In this document: positions 50,850 to 60,373 of the stretch, piece after piece
Position numbering within the stretch: position 1 is the first letter of the stretch
How the letters are laid out: every line of letters begins with the position of its first letter
Assembly: GCF_900182655.1 (NCBI RefSeq)
Contig: NZ_FXTC01000013.1
Location: 1-64,000, forward strand
DNA length: 64,000 nucleotides
Direction: 5' to 3'
From: Chryseobacterium rhizoplanae
GTDB lineage: Bacteria; Bacteroidota; Bacteroidia; Flavobacteriales; Weeksellaceae
Translations under genes and position numbers: made by a program
The notes under the pieces: model-generated
The model's input: only the letters and a program-made list of their open reading frames with translations
Database searches by the model: none
What the model was told of the DNA's origin: nothing

Positions 50850-51497
50850 ATGGAAAAATTATTAGAACAATTCGGAGCAACCTCCAAAGAACGTGTAGAA
50901 AAAGCACTTTCAACTTTACAACAAGGAAAAGGTATTCTACTGGTAGATGATGAAAACCGCGAAAACGAAGGTGATATCATCTTTCCCGCTTCTACTATTA
51001 CAGAACAGGACATGGCACTTCTGATCCGCGAATGCAGCGGTATCGTCTGCTTATGCATTTCTGAGGAAAAAAGCCGCCACCTTAACCTTCGTCCGATGGT
51101 GGAGAACAACAATTCAAAAAATCAAACCGCATTTACCATTTCCATTGAGGCCAGAGAAGGCGTGGAATCAGGAGTTTCAGCAAAAGACCGTGTAACAACG
51201 ATCAGAACCGCTGTGGCATCCAACGCCAAGGCAGAGCATATTGCAAGTCCTGGCCATGTCTTCCCCCTGATTGCCAGAAAAGATGGTGTCTTTGAAAGAC
51301 GCGGTCATACCGAAGGCAGTGTAGACCTTGTAAAAATGGCCAACCTGGGTGATGATGCCGTACTTTGTGAACTGACAAATGAAGACGGTTCTATGGCAAG
51401 ACTTCCTGAAATCGTAGATTTTGCCATCAAAAAAGGGATGAGCGTCGTAACCATTGAAGATATTTATGCATACCGTAAAATGGTGATGAGCAATTAA
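50850..51497 (+). CDS. ribB: 3,4-dihydroxy-2-butanone 4-phosphate synthase
   Basis: This enzyme makes the four-carbon precursor of riboflavin from ribulose 5-phosphate. The 215-residue stand-alone RibB has the metal/substrate motif DDENRENEGDIIFPA near residues 33-47, the loop RECSGIVC, and HVFPLIARKDGVFERRGHTEGSVDLVKMA near the C-terminus. No GTP cyclohydrolase II domain is fused, unlike RibBA proteins. The upstream FMN riboswitch makes it the regulated entry point of riboflavin synthesis here. A terminator follows at 51525-51555. Confidence 0.97.
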   Translation: MEKLLEQFGATSKERVEKALSTLQQGKGILLVDDENRENEGDIIFPASTITEQDMALLIRECSGIVCLCISEEKSRHLNLRPMVENNNSKNQTAFTISIEAREGVESGVSAKDRVTTIRTAVASNAKAEHIASPGHVFPLIARKDGVFERRGHTEGSVDLVKMANLGDDAVLCELTNEDGSMARLPEIVDFAIKKGMSVVTIEDIYAYRKMVMSN

Positions 51498-51524
51498 ACT
51501 TAAAAATTTTTAACGCACAGAGCC

Positions 51525-51555
51525 GCCTGTTGATATGATCAGCAGGCATTTTTGT
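51525..51555 (+). terminator. ribB terminator
   Basis: GCCTGTTGAT (51525-51534) pairs with ATCAGCAGGC (51538-51547), with one mismatch, followed by ATTTTTG. Confidence 0.8.
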
Positions 51556-51635
51556 TAAAAATTTAATGAAAATCAAATAAAATTAACATTTGAATACTAT
51601 TTTTTAATTATTTTTAACAAAAAAAAATCTTGACT

Positions 51636-52634
51636 ATGAAAAAATCTTTACTCCTTTTACTAGGAGCTTCTGCAATGTTTTCTGCGCAGATCACGCTTAC
51701 AAAAGCAGCCAATGACCCTATTTCCGGAAACGTTGTCAATTACAATCATGTAACCGGAGTGGTAAACAACTCCGCAACAGGAGCTAACGTTACATTTTCA
51801 AACGGAGGTCTTACCATGGGAGTTTCGTCAATAACGACTTATTCTACTCCTACTTCTACCGAAATAAGCACTTTTCCAGGTTCAACTATTAAAATGGCAG
51901 ATGGGGCAACAACTGTTTATTACAAAGCTTCTTCCACTAAACTGGAAATCACGGGAATTGTAAATCCACAAGCAACTTTAAATTTTAACGTGGATAATGG
52001 CACTTATAATAGCTATCCATTGACCTACGGACCTGCCCAAAATGATACTGCCAAAGGAACTTTCTCTTCATCTTCTGCCAACGGATTGTTCAGCGGTACA
52101 ATGGCTGCCATTGCTGATGCATATGGAACTCTGATTATAGGTAATCAAACATACAGCAATGTTCTTAGAGTAAAATATACACAGAACTTTAATCTTTATG
52201 CATCTTTTGATGTTACTTATGCCAACCCTATCGGAACAATTACCAATACAGCCTATGCTTATTACGATGCTTCTCACAGATATGCTTTGCTAAATTCTAC
52301 AAGCGGAAACATTAGTGTTCCATTGTTAAGTATCAACCAAACAGTAGCTACTGCATTGGCTTTAAACGAAACATTTCTGGCTACCAGCAACGCTGTAAAA
52401 AAAGAAAACCTGATTGTTTACCCTAACCCTGCTCAGGATTTTATTGGCTTCAAAGGAAATACGGATAATTATTCCAAAGCCAATATCTATAGCCTGGATG
52501 GTAAACTGGTGAAAACATCAGATGTAAAATCCGGAAATATTCAAATTTCAGATCTTCCACCAGCGTCTTATTTTATAGAGATCAGTGGAAAAAATGCCAC
52601 AGACACAAAGAATACAAAATTCATCAAGAAATAA
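51636..52634 (+). CDS. Secreted protein with type IX secretion sorting domain
   Basis: This secreted 332-residue protein starts at the ATG at 51636; an in-frame TTG lies just upstream. A signal peptide (MKKSLLLLLGASAMFSAQ) is followed by a Ser/Thr/Asn-rich beta domain of about 230 residues without a known signature. The end (about residues 255-332) is a type A type IX secretion domain: NLIVYPNPAQDFIGF, then ANIYSLDGKLVK and ISDLPPASYFIEISG. It is expected to pass the outer membrane and be attached to the cell surface. It is followed by a convergent terminator shared with the outer-membrane protein gene. Confidence 0.85.
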   Translation: MKKSLLLLLGASAMFSAQITLTKAANDPISGNVVNYNHVTGVVNNSATGANVTFSNGGLTMGVSSITTYSTPTSTEISTFPGSTIKMADGATTVYYKASSTKLEITGIVNPQATLNFNVDNGTYNSYPLTYGPAQNDTAKGTFSSSSANGLFSGTMAAIADAYGTLIIGNQTYSNVLRVKYTQNFNLYASFDVTYANPIGTITNTAYAYYDASHRYALLNSTSGNISVPLLSINQTVATALALNETFLATSNAVKKENLIVYPNPAQDFIGFKGNTDNYSKANIYSLDGKLVKTSDVKSGNIQISDLPPASYFIEISGKNATDTKNTKFIKK

Positions 52635-52642
52635 TAAAAACA

Positions 52643-52674
52643 AAATCCCCGCTCCTACAAATGAGCGGGGATTT
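52643..52674. terminator. Terminator between convergent genes
   Basis: This is a perfect 12-bp stem AAATCCCCGCTC/GAGCGGGGATTT (52643-52654 and 52663-52674) with an 8-base loop and T runs on both sides. Confidence 0.88.
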
Positions 52675-52697
52675 CTTATTAACATTCAAATTTGCCA

Positions 52698-54782
52698 TTA
52701 AAAAGTAGCAGCAGGAGCTGTTTCATTATTAAGCTTTCGCTGAATTTCAGTCTTTTTCCCTTTGGAGAAATCATAACTTAATCCTAATACAAACATAGAT
52801 TTATTGTTCATAATCTGAGTATGAACTTTATAGTCCACTAAGCTTTCAGGTAAACTTTTCGTTTTATATTCGGAAGGCATTCCTATCCAGTACATGCCTG
52901 TGGAAAATGTCCAGTTCTTGTGTTTATAGCTTATAAAAATATTATTCTGGTTTTCATTTGTATTGAGGAAAGCTCCATTAAGATTATACACCGGAATATT
53001 GAACTGATACTGAAGTGAGAAAGATTTATATTCTGAGGAAAGCGAAAAATAATTTCCAAGATAGTCATTCTTAATCAAAGCCCCTGTACTTGTTCTTACC
53101 GTTTCAGAAGTAGGCGTAATCACAGCTTTTATTACAAGCAGGCTATTCCCGAACGGTTTATAAGATCCTGTAAGCTGCACTCCGTACCGCTGTCCGTTTT
53201 TTCCGTTTTCATAAGTCAGCGCGTAGCCTCCCAATACGTCATCCTGAACATAATACTGATTGATCACCCTATTGGTATACCGGTAAAATAAACCTGCATT
53301 GAAATCAAAATATTTGTTATTAAAAGAATAGGTCAGGTTATTGGAAAACACCTGTTGAGACTCTAAAAAGGGATTTCCTCTCTGGACAATATTTGGAGCC
53401 AGCTGCACGACATTACTACTCAAAGCATTACTCCACGGACTTACCGGATTATAGCTTGCTGTAAATCGAAGATTCTGATTATTTTTGATCTGATAAGCTA
53501 AAATAACCTTCGGGGTAAAAGTCCATTCATCAAAAGTATTCTCTGCGCTTTTGTTGTGAATATTCGTAAGACCAGCTCCGAGGCGGTAGCTGAATTTATC
53601 AACTTTCCCTGCAAATTCGGTATAAAAATACTGTTCCAGATAATTGACACTGTATAGAGAATATCCGGCAAGGTTATTCAGATCATTGGAAATGGAAGAC
53701 CTGGAAATACGGTATCCGGATGAAAGTTTCCCTGCTTTAAAATCATGAGTATGGGCAAGCTCTCCTACCAGACTCGTTTGCTTTGCCTTCAGAACCATAT
53801 CATTATCGTATACTGAAAGTCCTGAGCCTGTAATCCATTCACTGGCAGTTTCTGAAGTATTGGTGGTGTAATGAGATCCTACTAGATTAATACTCAACTC
53901 ATCTTTTTCGCCTATTTTTTTGGAATAATAAAGATCCAGCTTAGGAATCACATAATCCGAACCGTTATTTTTAAACATTGCATGTTCTTCCTTCAGTTGA
54001 TCTTCAATAAAGACACTCTGCCCTACTCCTTTTGAAAACCTGCTGAAAATATCCATATTCAATTTAACCTGAAAAGCATAATCGTCAGGAACAAGCCTGG
54101 TATAACGCAAAGCAACATTCTGGAAAGTATACCCGAAGTGATCTTTCCTGTTTTCATCAGAACGATAATGCTTTCCGCTCAGCTGGTAATCATAGATACT
54201 GTTTACTCTTCGGTCATCATAATCCCTTACATTCAGGGAATATTCAAGTCCGAAATTATTTTTTCCCTTAGTGTAATTAGCATAAGCAGAACCGTTCACA
54301 AATCCGGTATTCAAAGCCGTAGATACATCAGCCCCGAAAACATATCCTGTTTCTGTGGATCTTGTCAGAATATTAACTACGGTATCAGCTCTTGTAGCCC
54401 ATCTTGCCGGCGGAATATCATAATACTCAACTTTCACAACCTCACTTGGGGCAACACTCCGGATCTGCATATCTGTAGCTTCAATCCCATTGATCAAAAA
54501 AAGCGTAGTTCCTCCCTTAGTACTGGTAATTGTATTGGATATCGGATCCAGCTGCAATTCAGGAAGGGTACGAAGCAGATCTTTTGCATAACGTGCTCTT
54601 TCCAGCGCCTCTTTATCAAAAGTATAAACGGCTTTATCTGCGAACTGTTTCTTACGTTGTGATTTTAAAATAACTTCCTGAATTTCTTTTGTTGCGGCAA
54701 CATCGGCTGTATCATTTTTCTTCTCCTGAGCAAAAACAAAAGCTCCGCAAAGAAAGAATATGGTATAAATAGTTTTTTTCAT
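52698..54782 (-). CDS. Outer-membrane beta-barrel (TonB-receptor-like, OMP_b-brl_3 type)
   Basis: This outer-membrane protein of 694 residues has a signal peptide (MKKTIYTIFFLCGAFVFAQ), a small plug-like region (ARYAKDLLRTLPELQLDPISNT, TTLFLINGIEATDMQIRSV, VVKVEYYDIPPARWA) and a barrel with many aromatic strands, as in the family of proteins that resemble TonB-dependent receptors but lack a SusD partner. Whether it is TonB-dependent is unclear: the N-terminus is short and no obvious TonB box is visible. It reads leftward and converges on the type IX-secreted protein gene. Confidence 0.82.
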   Translation of the reverse strand: MKKTIYTIFFLCGAFVFAQEKKNDTADVAATKEIQEVILKSQRKKQFADKAVYTFDKEALERARYAKDLLRTLPELQLDPISNTITSTKGGTTLFLINGIEATDMQIRSVAPSEVVKVEYYDIPPARWATRADTVVNILTRSTETGYVFGADVSTALNTGFVNGSAYANYTKGKNNFGLEYSLNVRDYDDRRVNSIYDYQLSGKHYRSDENRKDHFGYTFQNVALRYTRLVPDDYAFQVKLNMDIFSRFSKGVGQSVFIEDQLKEEHAMFKNNGSDYVIPKLDLYYSKKIGEKDELSINLVGSHYTTNTSETASEWITGSGLSVYDNDMVLKAKQTSLVGELAHTHDFKAGKLSSGYRISRSSISNDLNNLAGYSLYSVNYLEQYFYTEFAGKVDKFSYRLGAGLTNIHNKSAENTFDEWTFTPKVILAYQIKNNQNLRFTASYNPVSPWSNALSSNVVQLAPNIVQRGNPFLESQQVFSNNLTYSFNNKYFDFNAGLFYRYTNRVINQYYVQDDVLGGYALTYENGKNGQRYGVQLTGSYKPFGNSLLVIKAVITPTSETVRTSTGALIKNDYLGNYFSLSSEYKSFSLQYQFNIPVYNLNGAFLNTNENQNNIFISYKHKNWTFSTGMYWIGMPSEYKTKSLPESLVDYKVHTQIMNNKSMFVLGLSYDFSKGKKTEIQRKLNNETAPAATF

Positions 54783-54947
54783 GTCAAAAGACGAATTATA
54801 CTATTAGGACAATCAATCTCCGATGTATATTACATTGATGATCGTTAATATTAAAGATTTATCAATAAATTTGCTTTAAATCTAATTATTATGTTAAATA
54901 CAGCCCGTTTTTTGCTGCTATTATTTAACATCACAAAATATAAAGTC

Positions 54948-55700
54948 ATGAAAAAAGTATTCATATTACTTCCGTGCTTTCTTTTTTCAGTATCGGGAGC
55001 TCAGGAAATTCAAACCAATTCGGCAGAAAAGATGAATATCATCAAGACTAATGTCACAGCTTATGCTTTCAGAAATATTAATCTTTCTTATGAGCGGGCC
55101 ATCAACCAATGGTTTTCAGTAAATATCGGGTTCGGAACAATGCCAGAAGGAAAAGTCCCATTCATTAATTCCTTTCTGAAAGATGAAGACGAGAAAAGAT
55201 TCCGGAATCTTAGGGTAAAAGCCACCAATTTCACCATAGAACCAAGGTTTTATATTGGAAAAGGTTATGGAAAAGGATTTTATTTTGCACCTTATTATCG
55301 ATATTCAAGTGTGACTTCCAACACTTTTGATTTTTATTATGATTATAATGGCCCCAATGGTGTTACCTATCAAATTCCCCTTAAAGGACAGGGAGACACC
55401 AATGGAAACAGCGGAGGTCTGATGGTCGGCGTACAATTTTTTCTTACCCGAAGTCAAAATCTCGTCCTGGATTTCTGGATTGCGGGCGCTCACTACGGAA
55501 GCGGAAAAGGTGATTTTATGATGACCTCAGATTATGTACTGACTCCTGACATGCAGGCTCAGCTTAAAAAAGAAATTGAAAACCTTGACATTCCATTTGT
55601 AAAATATACTGTAGAAACCAATGCCAATGGAGCCAAAATAAAAGTGGACGGTCCGTGGGCGGGATTCAGAAGCGGGCTTTCTATTGGATACAGATTTTAA
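54948..55700 (+). CDS. Outer-membrane beta-barrel protein (DUF3575-like)
   Basis: This predicted small barrel of 250 residues starts at the ATG at 54948; the frame upstream lacks signal-peptide character. A signal peptide (MKKVFILLPCFLFSVSGAQ) is followed by NIIKTNVTAYAFRNINLSYERAINQWFSVNIGFGTMPEG, the strand pattern of DUF3575 outer-membrane proteins, and it ends on a terminal aromatic strand (SGLSIGYRF). Asn/Gly-rich loops lie between strands. Its function is unknown. It diverges from the TonB-receptor-like gene across 165 bases. Confidence 0.75.
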   Translation: MKKVFILLPCFLFSVSGAQEIQTNSAEKMNIIKTNVTAYAFRNINLSYERAINQWFSVNIGFGTMPEGKVPFINSFLKDEDEKRFRNLRVKATNFTIEPRFYIGKGYGKGFYFAPYYRYSSVTSNTFDFYYDYNGPNGVTYQIPLKGQGDTNGNSGGLMVGVQFFLTRSQNLVLDFWIAGAHYGSGKGDFMMTSDYVLTPDMQAQLKKEIENLDIPFVKYTVETNANGAKIKVDGPWAGFRSGLSIGYRF

Positions 55701-55721
55701 AAAATACACAGCCTATACCTG

Positions 55722-55755
55722 TAAATCGTTCTTTTTCAGAACGATTTATTTTTTT
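55722..55755 (+). terminator. Terminator after the barrel gene
   Basis: TAAATCGTTCT (55722-55732) pairs with AGAACGATTTA (55738-55748) around a 5-base loop, followed by a T-rich tail. Confidence 0.8.
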
Positions 55756-55803
55756 CTGAAATTTGTATCTTGGGTGTCAAAAACTTGTCTGAAATAATAC
55801 TTT

Positions 55804-57096
55804 ATGAATTCATCCACTATCACTACTGGTCAAAGAATCAAAGCCATCATAGGCGGATCTATAGGAAATCTTGTTGAATGGTATGATTGGTATGCTTATG
55901 CAGCCTTTGCTATTTATTTTTCACATTCATTTTTCCCGGATTCTGACCTGAATGCACAGCTGATGAATACAGCAGGAATATTTGCGGTAGGCTTTCTGAT
56001 GCGTCCCATTGGAGGCTGGGTATTCGGAAGCATTGCTGACAAGATCGGGAGAAAAAAAGCGATGACACTTTCTGTATTACTGATGTCATTCGGATCTCTG
56101 CTGATCGCTCTTACTCCTACCTATAAAACCATCGGAATCCTGGCTCCTGCGTTATTACTGCTCGCCAGATTATTACAGGGATTGAGTGTAGGAGGTGAAT
56201 ATGGTGTTTCTGCCACTTACCTCAGCGAAATGGCATCAGAAGACAAAAGAGGATTTTATTCAAGCTTTCAGTATGTTACTCTGATCGGAGGGCAGCTGAT
56301 TGCATTGGGAATACAGCTGATCTTACAGAAATTGCTTTTAACAGAGGCTCAGCTTGAAGACTGGGGCTGGAGAATTCCTTTTGTTATAGGAGCATTACTT
56401 TCTGTTATCGCTTTATATTTAAGAGCCAATCTTCATGAAACCGAAGCTTTTGAGAATAAAAAAGAAATCAGTGAAAAGAAAAAAGGAACAGTAACAGAAC
56501 TCCTCAAGCATCCAAAAGCTTTGCTTACGGTAATCGGGCTGACACTAGGAGGAACTCTTGCATTTTACACTTATACTACTTATATGCAAAAGTTTCTGGT
56601 AAACACGGTTCACCTGACTAAAGAGCAATCTACCCTTATCTCATTTATTTCATTATTTATATTCGCATGCCTGCAGCCTGTTTTCGGAGCATTATCAGAT
56701 AAAATCGGACGAAGACCGCTTCTTTTGGGCTTTGGAATTTTGGGAACGCTATTCACTGTACCGCTTCTTACCGCTTTAAGTACAACCACTTCAATGTGGA
56801 CTGCTTTTTTCCTGATTATGGTATCTCTGATCATTGTCAGTGGATACACCTCCATCAATGCTGTTGTAAAAGCAGAACTTTTCCCTTCAGAGATCAGGGC
56901 GCTGGGGGTAGGACTACCCTATGCACTTACAGTAGCTATTTTCGGCGGAACGGCGGAATATATTGCCTTATGGTTTAAACAGATAGGAACAGAAAGTTAT
57001 TTCTACTGGTATATTACAGGATGTATTTTATTTTCCCTGATCGTTTATGCCGGAATGAAGGATACAAAGGAAACTTCCACACTTGATAAAGATTAA
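55804..57096 (+). CDS. MFS transporter of the metabolite:H+ symporter (MHS) family
   Basis: This inner-membrane symporter of 430 residues has twelve predicted helices. The N-terminal GNLVEWYDWYAYAAFAIYFSHSFFP and the loop motif GSIADKIGRKKAM after helix 2 are MHS signatures, and LQGLSVGGEYGVSATYLSEMA and GALSDKIGRRPLL complete the pattern. MHS members carry alpha-ketoglutarate, citrate, shikimate or proline/betaine; the sequence resembles ketoglutarate-type proteins most, but the substrate is not certain. It is monocistronic with a strong terminator. Confidence 0.92.
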   Translation: MNSSTITTGQRIKAIIGGSIGNLVEWYDWYAYAAFAIYFSHSFFPDSDLNAQLMNTAGIFAVGFLMRPIGGWVFGSIADKIGRKKAMTLSVLLMSFGSLLIALTPTYKTIGILAPALLLLARLLQGLSVGGEYGVSATYLSEMASEDKRGFYSSFQYVTLIGGQLIALGIQLILQKLLLTEAQLEDWGWRIPFVIGALLSVIALYLRANLHETEAFENKKEISEKKKGTVTELLKHPKALLTVIGLTLGGTLAFYTYTTYMQKFLVNTVHLTKEQSTLISFISLFIFACLQPVFGALSDKIGRRPLLLGFGILGTLFTVPLLTALSTTTSMWTAFFLIMVSLIIVSGYTSINAVVKAELFPSEIRALGVGLPYALTVAIFGGTAEYIALWFKQIGTESYFYWYITGCILFSLIVYAGMKDTKETSTLDKD

Positions 57097-57114
57097 TAGT
57101 ATACCGCTTTATAA

Positions 57115-57157
57115 AAACCGTGCGCCGCAGAGAATCTGCGGCGCACGGTTTATTTCT
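57115..57157. terminator. Strong terminator between the MHS gene and the convergent small gene
   Basis: This is a perfect 17-bp GC-rich stem (57115-57131 with 57135-57151) with a 3-base loop, followed by TATTTCTT; arms start AAACCGTGCGCC. It is unusually GC-rich for the window and works in both directions. Confidence 0.88.
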
Positions 57158-57405
57158 TAATGATAGGCTTGCTTAAATTTTTCAATCATACTGTCCAGAT
57201 TATGACGCTGAACATAGATACTTTTTACCTCTTCATACCTGGGCGATTTATAGAAAACCTCATGGAAATCCATACTACCGTTTCCTACTTTTACAACTTT
57301 CTGTACTTCGATATTCAACTTTCTCAATTCGTCTTTGAAGACTTTAAACTCATCTTGGATACTACTGCTCATTAATATTTTTAGTTTTTTAGTTAAAAAT
57401 TCCAT
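57157..57405 (-). CDS. Small protein of unknown function
   Basis: This 82-residue cytoplasmic protein (or 71 residues from the ATG at 57372, MSSSIQDEFKVFKDELRKLN) has two or three amphipathic helices: QDEFKVFKDELRKLNIEVQKVV, then EVFYKSPRYEEVKSIYVQRHNLDSMIEKFKQAYH. The family is not recognised. Residues before position 12 (MEFLTKKLKIL) may be upstream noncoding sequence. It converges on the MHS gene. A DNA- or protein-binding role is possible but unsupported. Confidence 0.55.
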   Translation of the reverse strand: MEFLTKKLKILMSSSIQDEFKVFKDELRKLNIEVQKVVKVGNGSMDFHEVFYKSPRYEEVKSIYVQRHNLDSMIEKFKQAYH

Positions 57406-57591
57406 TGACCCCTTTCAATGTCAGGGGTAACCTCTTAAATTCCGAATAAAGTTAGTAAATTTATCAACACAAAGTAACACTTTGACAATATTTTATTGAT
57501 TTTTTTGCAAACAGTGTGTAAATTTTTATCTTATTGATACATATTCCGTATTTTTAAGTCATCAAAAAATCACAACAACGTTATATAAACT

Positions 57592-58266
57592 ATGAATATT
57601 AAAGCATTTTTATCTTTATTCTTTTTAACACTGCTTACTTTCCTGCATGCACAAAAAATGGAACTTAAGGCACCTGATTATTCTTTAATTCAAAAAAATA
57701 TTGAAGATAAAAACTCGGAATTGTATTATCCGAAGCTTTTAAAAAGATTAAAACAGAATGATACGCTTCTTACAAGCAGTCAATACCGCCATCTTTACTT
57801 CGGCTACACCTTTCAAAAAGACTATCAACCCTATAAAACAGGCAAGAAGGCTGAAGAAGTGGCCAAATATTATCGTGGGGAAGGTATTTCACAAAAAGAT
57901 CTTTCCAAGGGAATCCAGCTGTTTCTGGATGCACTGGATGAAAACCCGCTGGATCTGCGTGCCATGAACTATCTTGCTTATTTATATCATTTAAATAATG
58001 ATGAGGCTACTGCTGAAAAAATTGCAGGAAATTTTCATGGGTTATTAAATGCTATTCTTACTTCTGGTGACGGATTGAAATGTGAGACAGGATTTCACGT
58101 TATTTCTGTCACAGATGAATATGTACTCTTAAACAGGTTTCAAATGGAAACCAAGGCACAAAGCCACAATGGAAAATGCGATTATCAGGAATTTGAAAAA
58201 GGTAAATATAAAATTCCGGGGTTTTATTTTGATATCAGCAGGTTTTATGGGAAAATATTAGATTAA
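57592..58266 (+). CDS. DUF4919-family exported protein
   Basis: This 224-residue protein has a signal peptide (about residues 1-20, LTFLHAQ) and the DUF4919 pattern: DYSLIQKNIEDKNSELYYPKLLKRLKQNDTLLTSSQYRHLYFGYTFQKDYQPY, then a TPR-like helical middle (LDENPLDLRAMNYLAYLYHLNNDEATAEKIAGNFHGLL) and the closing HVISVTDEYVLLNRFQM. It is periplasmic, with unknown function. DUF4919 proteins occur across Bacteroidota. Confidence 0.83.
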   Translation: MNIKAFLSLFFLTLLTFLHAQKMELKAPDYSLIQKNIEDKNSELYYPKLLKRLKQNDTLLTSSQYRHLYFGYTFQKDYQPYKTGKKAEEVAKYYRGEGISQKDLSKGIQLFLDALDENPLDLRAMNYLAYLYHLNNDEATAEKIAGNFHGLLNAILTSGDGLKCETGFHVISVTDEYVLLNRFQMETKAQSHNGKCDYQEFEKGKYKIPGFYFDISRFYGKILD

Positions 58267-58468
58267 TTTTTTCAATATTATATTCAAAAATTCACTAAAG
58301 TTTATCATTTAAGAATAAATTACTAAAATATTTTCATATAATTTTCCCCTAATGAAAGGGGTTTCGGAGTAAGGAGGAATATTTTTTTCAAAAAAATTTA
58401 AAATCTAGTGTAACATTTTTTTGAAGTTCGTCTCTAAAAGGCAAATAAACCTTAAAACTTTAGAAATC

Positions 58469-59320
58469 ATGAAAAAATTTACATTCCTTCTTATCATCAT
58501 GTTATTTTTCTTAGCGGTATGCAATATTTTCGGTCAGGAAACAGCATATCCGTTTGAAGTAAAGAAAACCGGAAAAGGAAATCAGTCTTTATTATTCATT
58601 CCGGGATTTGCCTCTTCCGGAGACGTATGGAACGAAACGACTGCAAAATTTGAAAAAAACTTCACCTGTTATACTTTAACGATGGCAGGATTTGCCGGAA
58701 CAAAACCACAGGCAGATGCCAGCTTTAAAGACTGGGAAAAAGGAATTGCTGCTTATATAAAGAATAATAAAATTGACAAACCTATTATCATCGGACACAG
58801 CATGGGAGGTGGCTTTGCCCTCGCCATTGCCGCAGATTATCCTGAGCTGGTAGGGAAAATCGTTATTGTAGACACACTTCCTTGCCTGGCTGCCATATCT
58901 GATCCTAATTTTACCTCTAAAGAAAATAATGACTGTTCCTCTACCATTACTCAATTAACAGCGATGAGTGATGATCAGTTCCGCAAAATGCAGACACAGA
59001 TGATGCCGCGTCTTCTGGCAGATACTTCTATGCAGGAAACTGTAATCGGCTGGAGCATGAAATCTGACCGAAAAACATTCGCTAAAATGTACTGTGATTT
59101 TTCCAATACCGATCTGAGAGATACAATAAAAAATATACAGTGTCCTTCTCTTATCCTTTTGGAATCGTTTTTTACCAACCTGAAACCAACTATCGAAGGT
59201 CAGTACAAAAATTTAAAAAATGCCAATATGCAGTATGCTTCAAAAGGATTGCATTTCATTATGTATGATGATAAAGATTGGTACTTTAATCAGCTTACTC
59301 ACTTTTTATCTTCGAAATAA
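58469..59320 (+). CDS. Exported alpha/beta hydrolase, first gene of an ECF sigma operon
   Basis: This 283-residue protein starts at the ATG at 58469. A signal peptide (MKKFTFLLIIMLFFLAVCNIFGQ) is followed by the alpha/beta-hydrolase core: LLFIPGFASSGDVWNE (oxyanion region), the nucleophile elbow GHSMGGG (Ser near residue 113), an acid region around LILLESF, and the terminal His in GLHFIMYDD. The substrate is unknown; the fold covers esterases and lipases. Its stop overlaps the sigma factor start (TAATG), so translation is coupled, which is an unusual pairing. Confidence 0.85.
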   Translation: MKKFTFLLIIMLFFLAVCNIFGQETAYPFEVKKTGKGNQSLLFIPGFASSGDVWNETTAKFEKNFTCYTLTMAGFAGTKPQADASFKDWEKGIAAYIKNNKIDKPIIIGHSMGGGFALAIAADYPELVGKIVIVDTLPCLAAISDPNFTSKENNDCSSTITQLTAMSDDQFRKMQTQMMPRLLADTSMQETVIGWSMKSDRKTFAKMYCDFSNTDLRDTIKNIQCPSLILLESFFTNLKPTIEGQYKNLKNANMQYASKGLHFIMYDDKDWYFNQLTHFLSSK

Positions 59321-59790
59321 TGGCTTTTGAAGAGATATACGAACTCTACTGGCAAAGGATATTCCGTCTGTGTATGGGATATGTGAATGATACTGACCTC
59401 GCCCAGGATCTTGCCCAGGAAACATTTATCATTGTATGGCAGCATCTTCCGAAATTCAGAAATGAATCCAGCGTAGGAACATGGATCTTCAGAATAGCTT
59501 CTAATAACTGTCTGCGGCAGATTGAAAAGGAAAAGAAGTTTACAAAAACAGATCTGCCTGTTAATCTGGAAGAAAAAAAGCAGGAATCTATGGAGCCTCA
59601 GATACAAATGTTGTATCAGTTTATTTCGGAGCTGCCGGAAACAGACAGAATTATTATTTCATTGGAGCTGGAAGAGGTAAAACAGGCTGAGATAGCACAT
59701 ATCGTAGGACTTTCAGAATCCAACATACGGGTAAAGATTCACAGGATAAAAGAAAAATTAACACAAAAGTTTAGAGAAAATGGATTCTAA
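59320..59790 (+). CDS. ECF-type RNA polymerase sigma factor
   Basis: This 156-residue sigma-70 family protein of the extracytoplasmic-function type has region 2 (LYWQRIFRLCMGYVNDTDLAQDLAQETFIIVWQHLPKFR, with ...VGTWIFRIASNNCLRQ) and region 4 (ISELPETDRIIISLELEEVKQAEIAHIVGLSESNIRVKIHRIKEKL). It directs RNA polymerase to a dedicated set of promoters, probably including its own operon. It overlaps the hydrolase by 1 base and the next gene by 11 bases. No classic anti-sigma with a zinc-binding domain is nearby; the membrane protein that follows is the candidate. Confidence 0.93.
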   Translation: MAFEEIYELYWQRIFRLCMGYVNDTDLAQDLAQETFIIVWQHLPKFRNESSVGTWIFRIASNNCLRQIEKEKKFTKTDLPVNLEEKKQESMEPQIQMLYQFISELPETDRIIISLELEEVKQAEIAHIVGLSESNIRVKIHRIKEKLTQKFRENGF

Positions 59791-60373
59791 TATCGATTTC
59801 AAAAATATATGGAAGCAGCAAACTTCCAGCAAACCCAATCTGGAAGAGCTTATTGGTAAGTTGAAAAAATTCCGAAATCAAAATCTGCGTAAGCTGATTC
59901 TGGCCAATATTGGATTAATCACCACCTCATTATTTATCATTTATATCTGGTATCGTTTCCAGCCTCAGATGATGACTACAAAAATCGGGATTGTGCTTGT
60001 CATTCTGGCCATGGTGATGTTCCTTTTTGCTTATAATAAAATGTTTATGGTTTTTTACAAAATTGACCAGACCCAATCGAACAATGAATATCTCCAGAGT
60101 TTATATGTGGTAAAAAGTAAGCAGAAATTTATGCAGACCACTATTCTCAACTTATATTTTATTATGCTTTTTCTGGGAATATGCTTTTATATGTATGAAT
60201 ACACTTCAAGAATGACAATAGGCGCAGCGATTCTGACCTATACAGTAACATTAGCATGGATTGCTTTCAATTGGTTTTATTTAAGACCTAAAACAATAAA
60301 GAAACAACAGGGGAAACTTGATGAATTAATTAATAAATTTGAAGAAATAAACAATCAATTAAAAGAATCATGA
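59780..60373 (+). CDS. Membrane protein cotranscribed with an ECF sigma factor (possible anti-sigma factor)
   Basis: This 197-residue inner-membrane protein has a short cytoplasmic N-terminus (MDSNIDFKNIWKQQTSSKPN) carrying an FKNIWKQQ start often seen in Bacteroidota sigma-factor partners, four predicted helices (about 38-57, 66-85, 113-133, 142-160) and a lysine-rich coiled-coil tail (KKQQGKLDELINKFEEINNQ). It has no zinc-binding or FecR domain. The 11-base overlap with the sigma gene and 4-base overlap with the methyltransferase suggest a stoichiometric partner. Anti-sigma function is inference. Confidence 0.7.
   Translation: MDSNIDFKNIWKQQTSSKPNLEELIGKLKKFRNQNLRKLILANIGLITTSLFIIYIWYRFQPQMMTTKIGIVLVILAMVMFLFAYNKMFMVFYKIDQTQSNNEYLQSLYVVKSKQKFMQTTILNLYFIMLFLGICFYMYEYTSRMTIGAAILTYTVTLAWIAFNWFYLRPKTIKKQQGKLDELINKFEEINNQLKES

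Noticed and set aside
54138..54662. 174-codon plus-strand frame inside the outer-membrane protein gene
   Set aside because: It is the antisense shadow of the intact minus-strand barrel gene, with no domain or promoter of its own.
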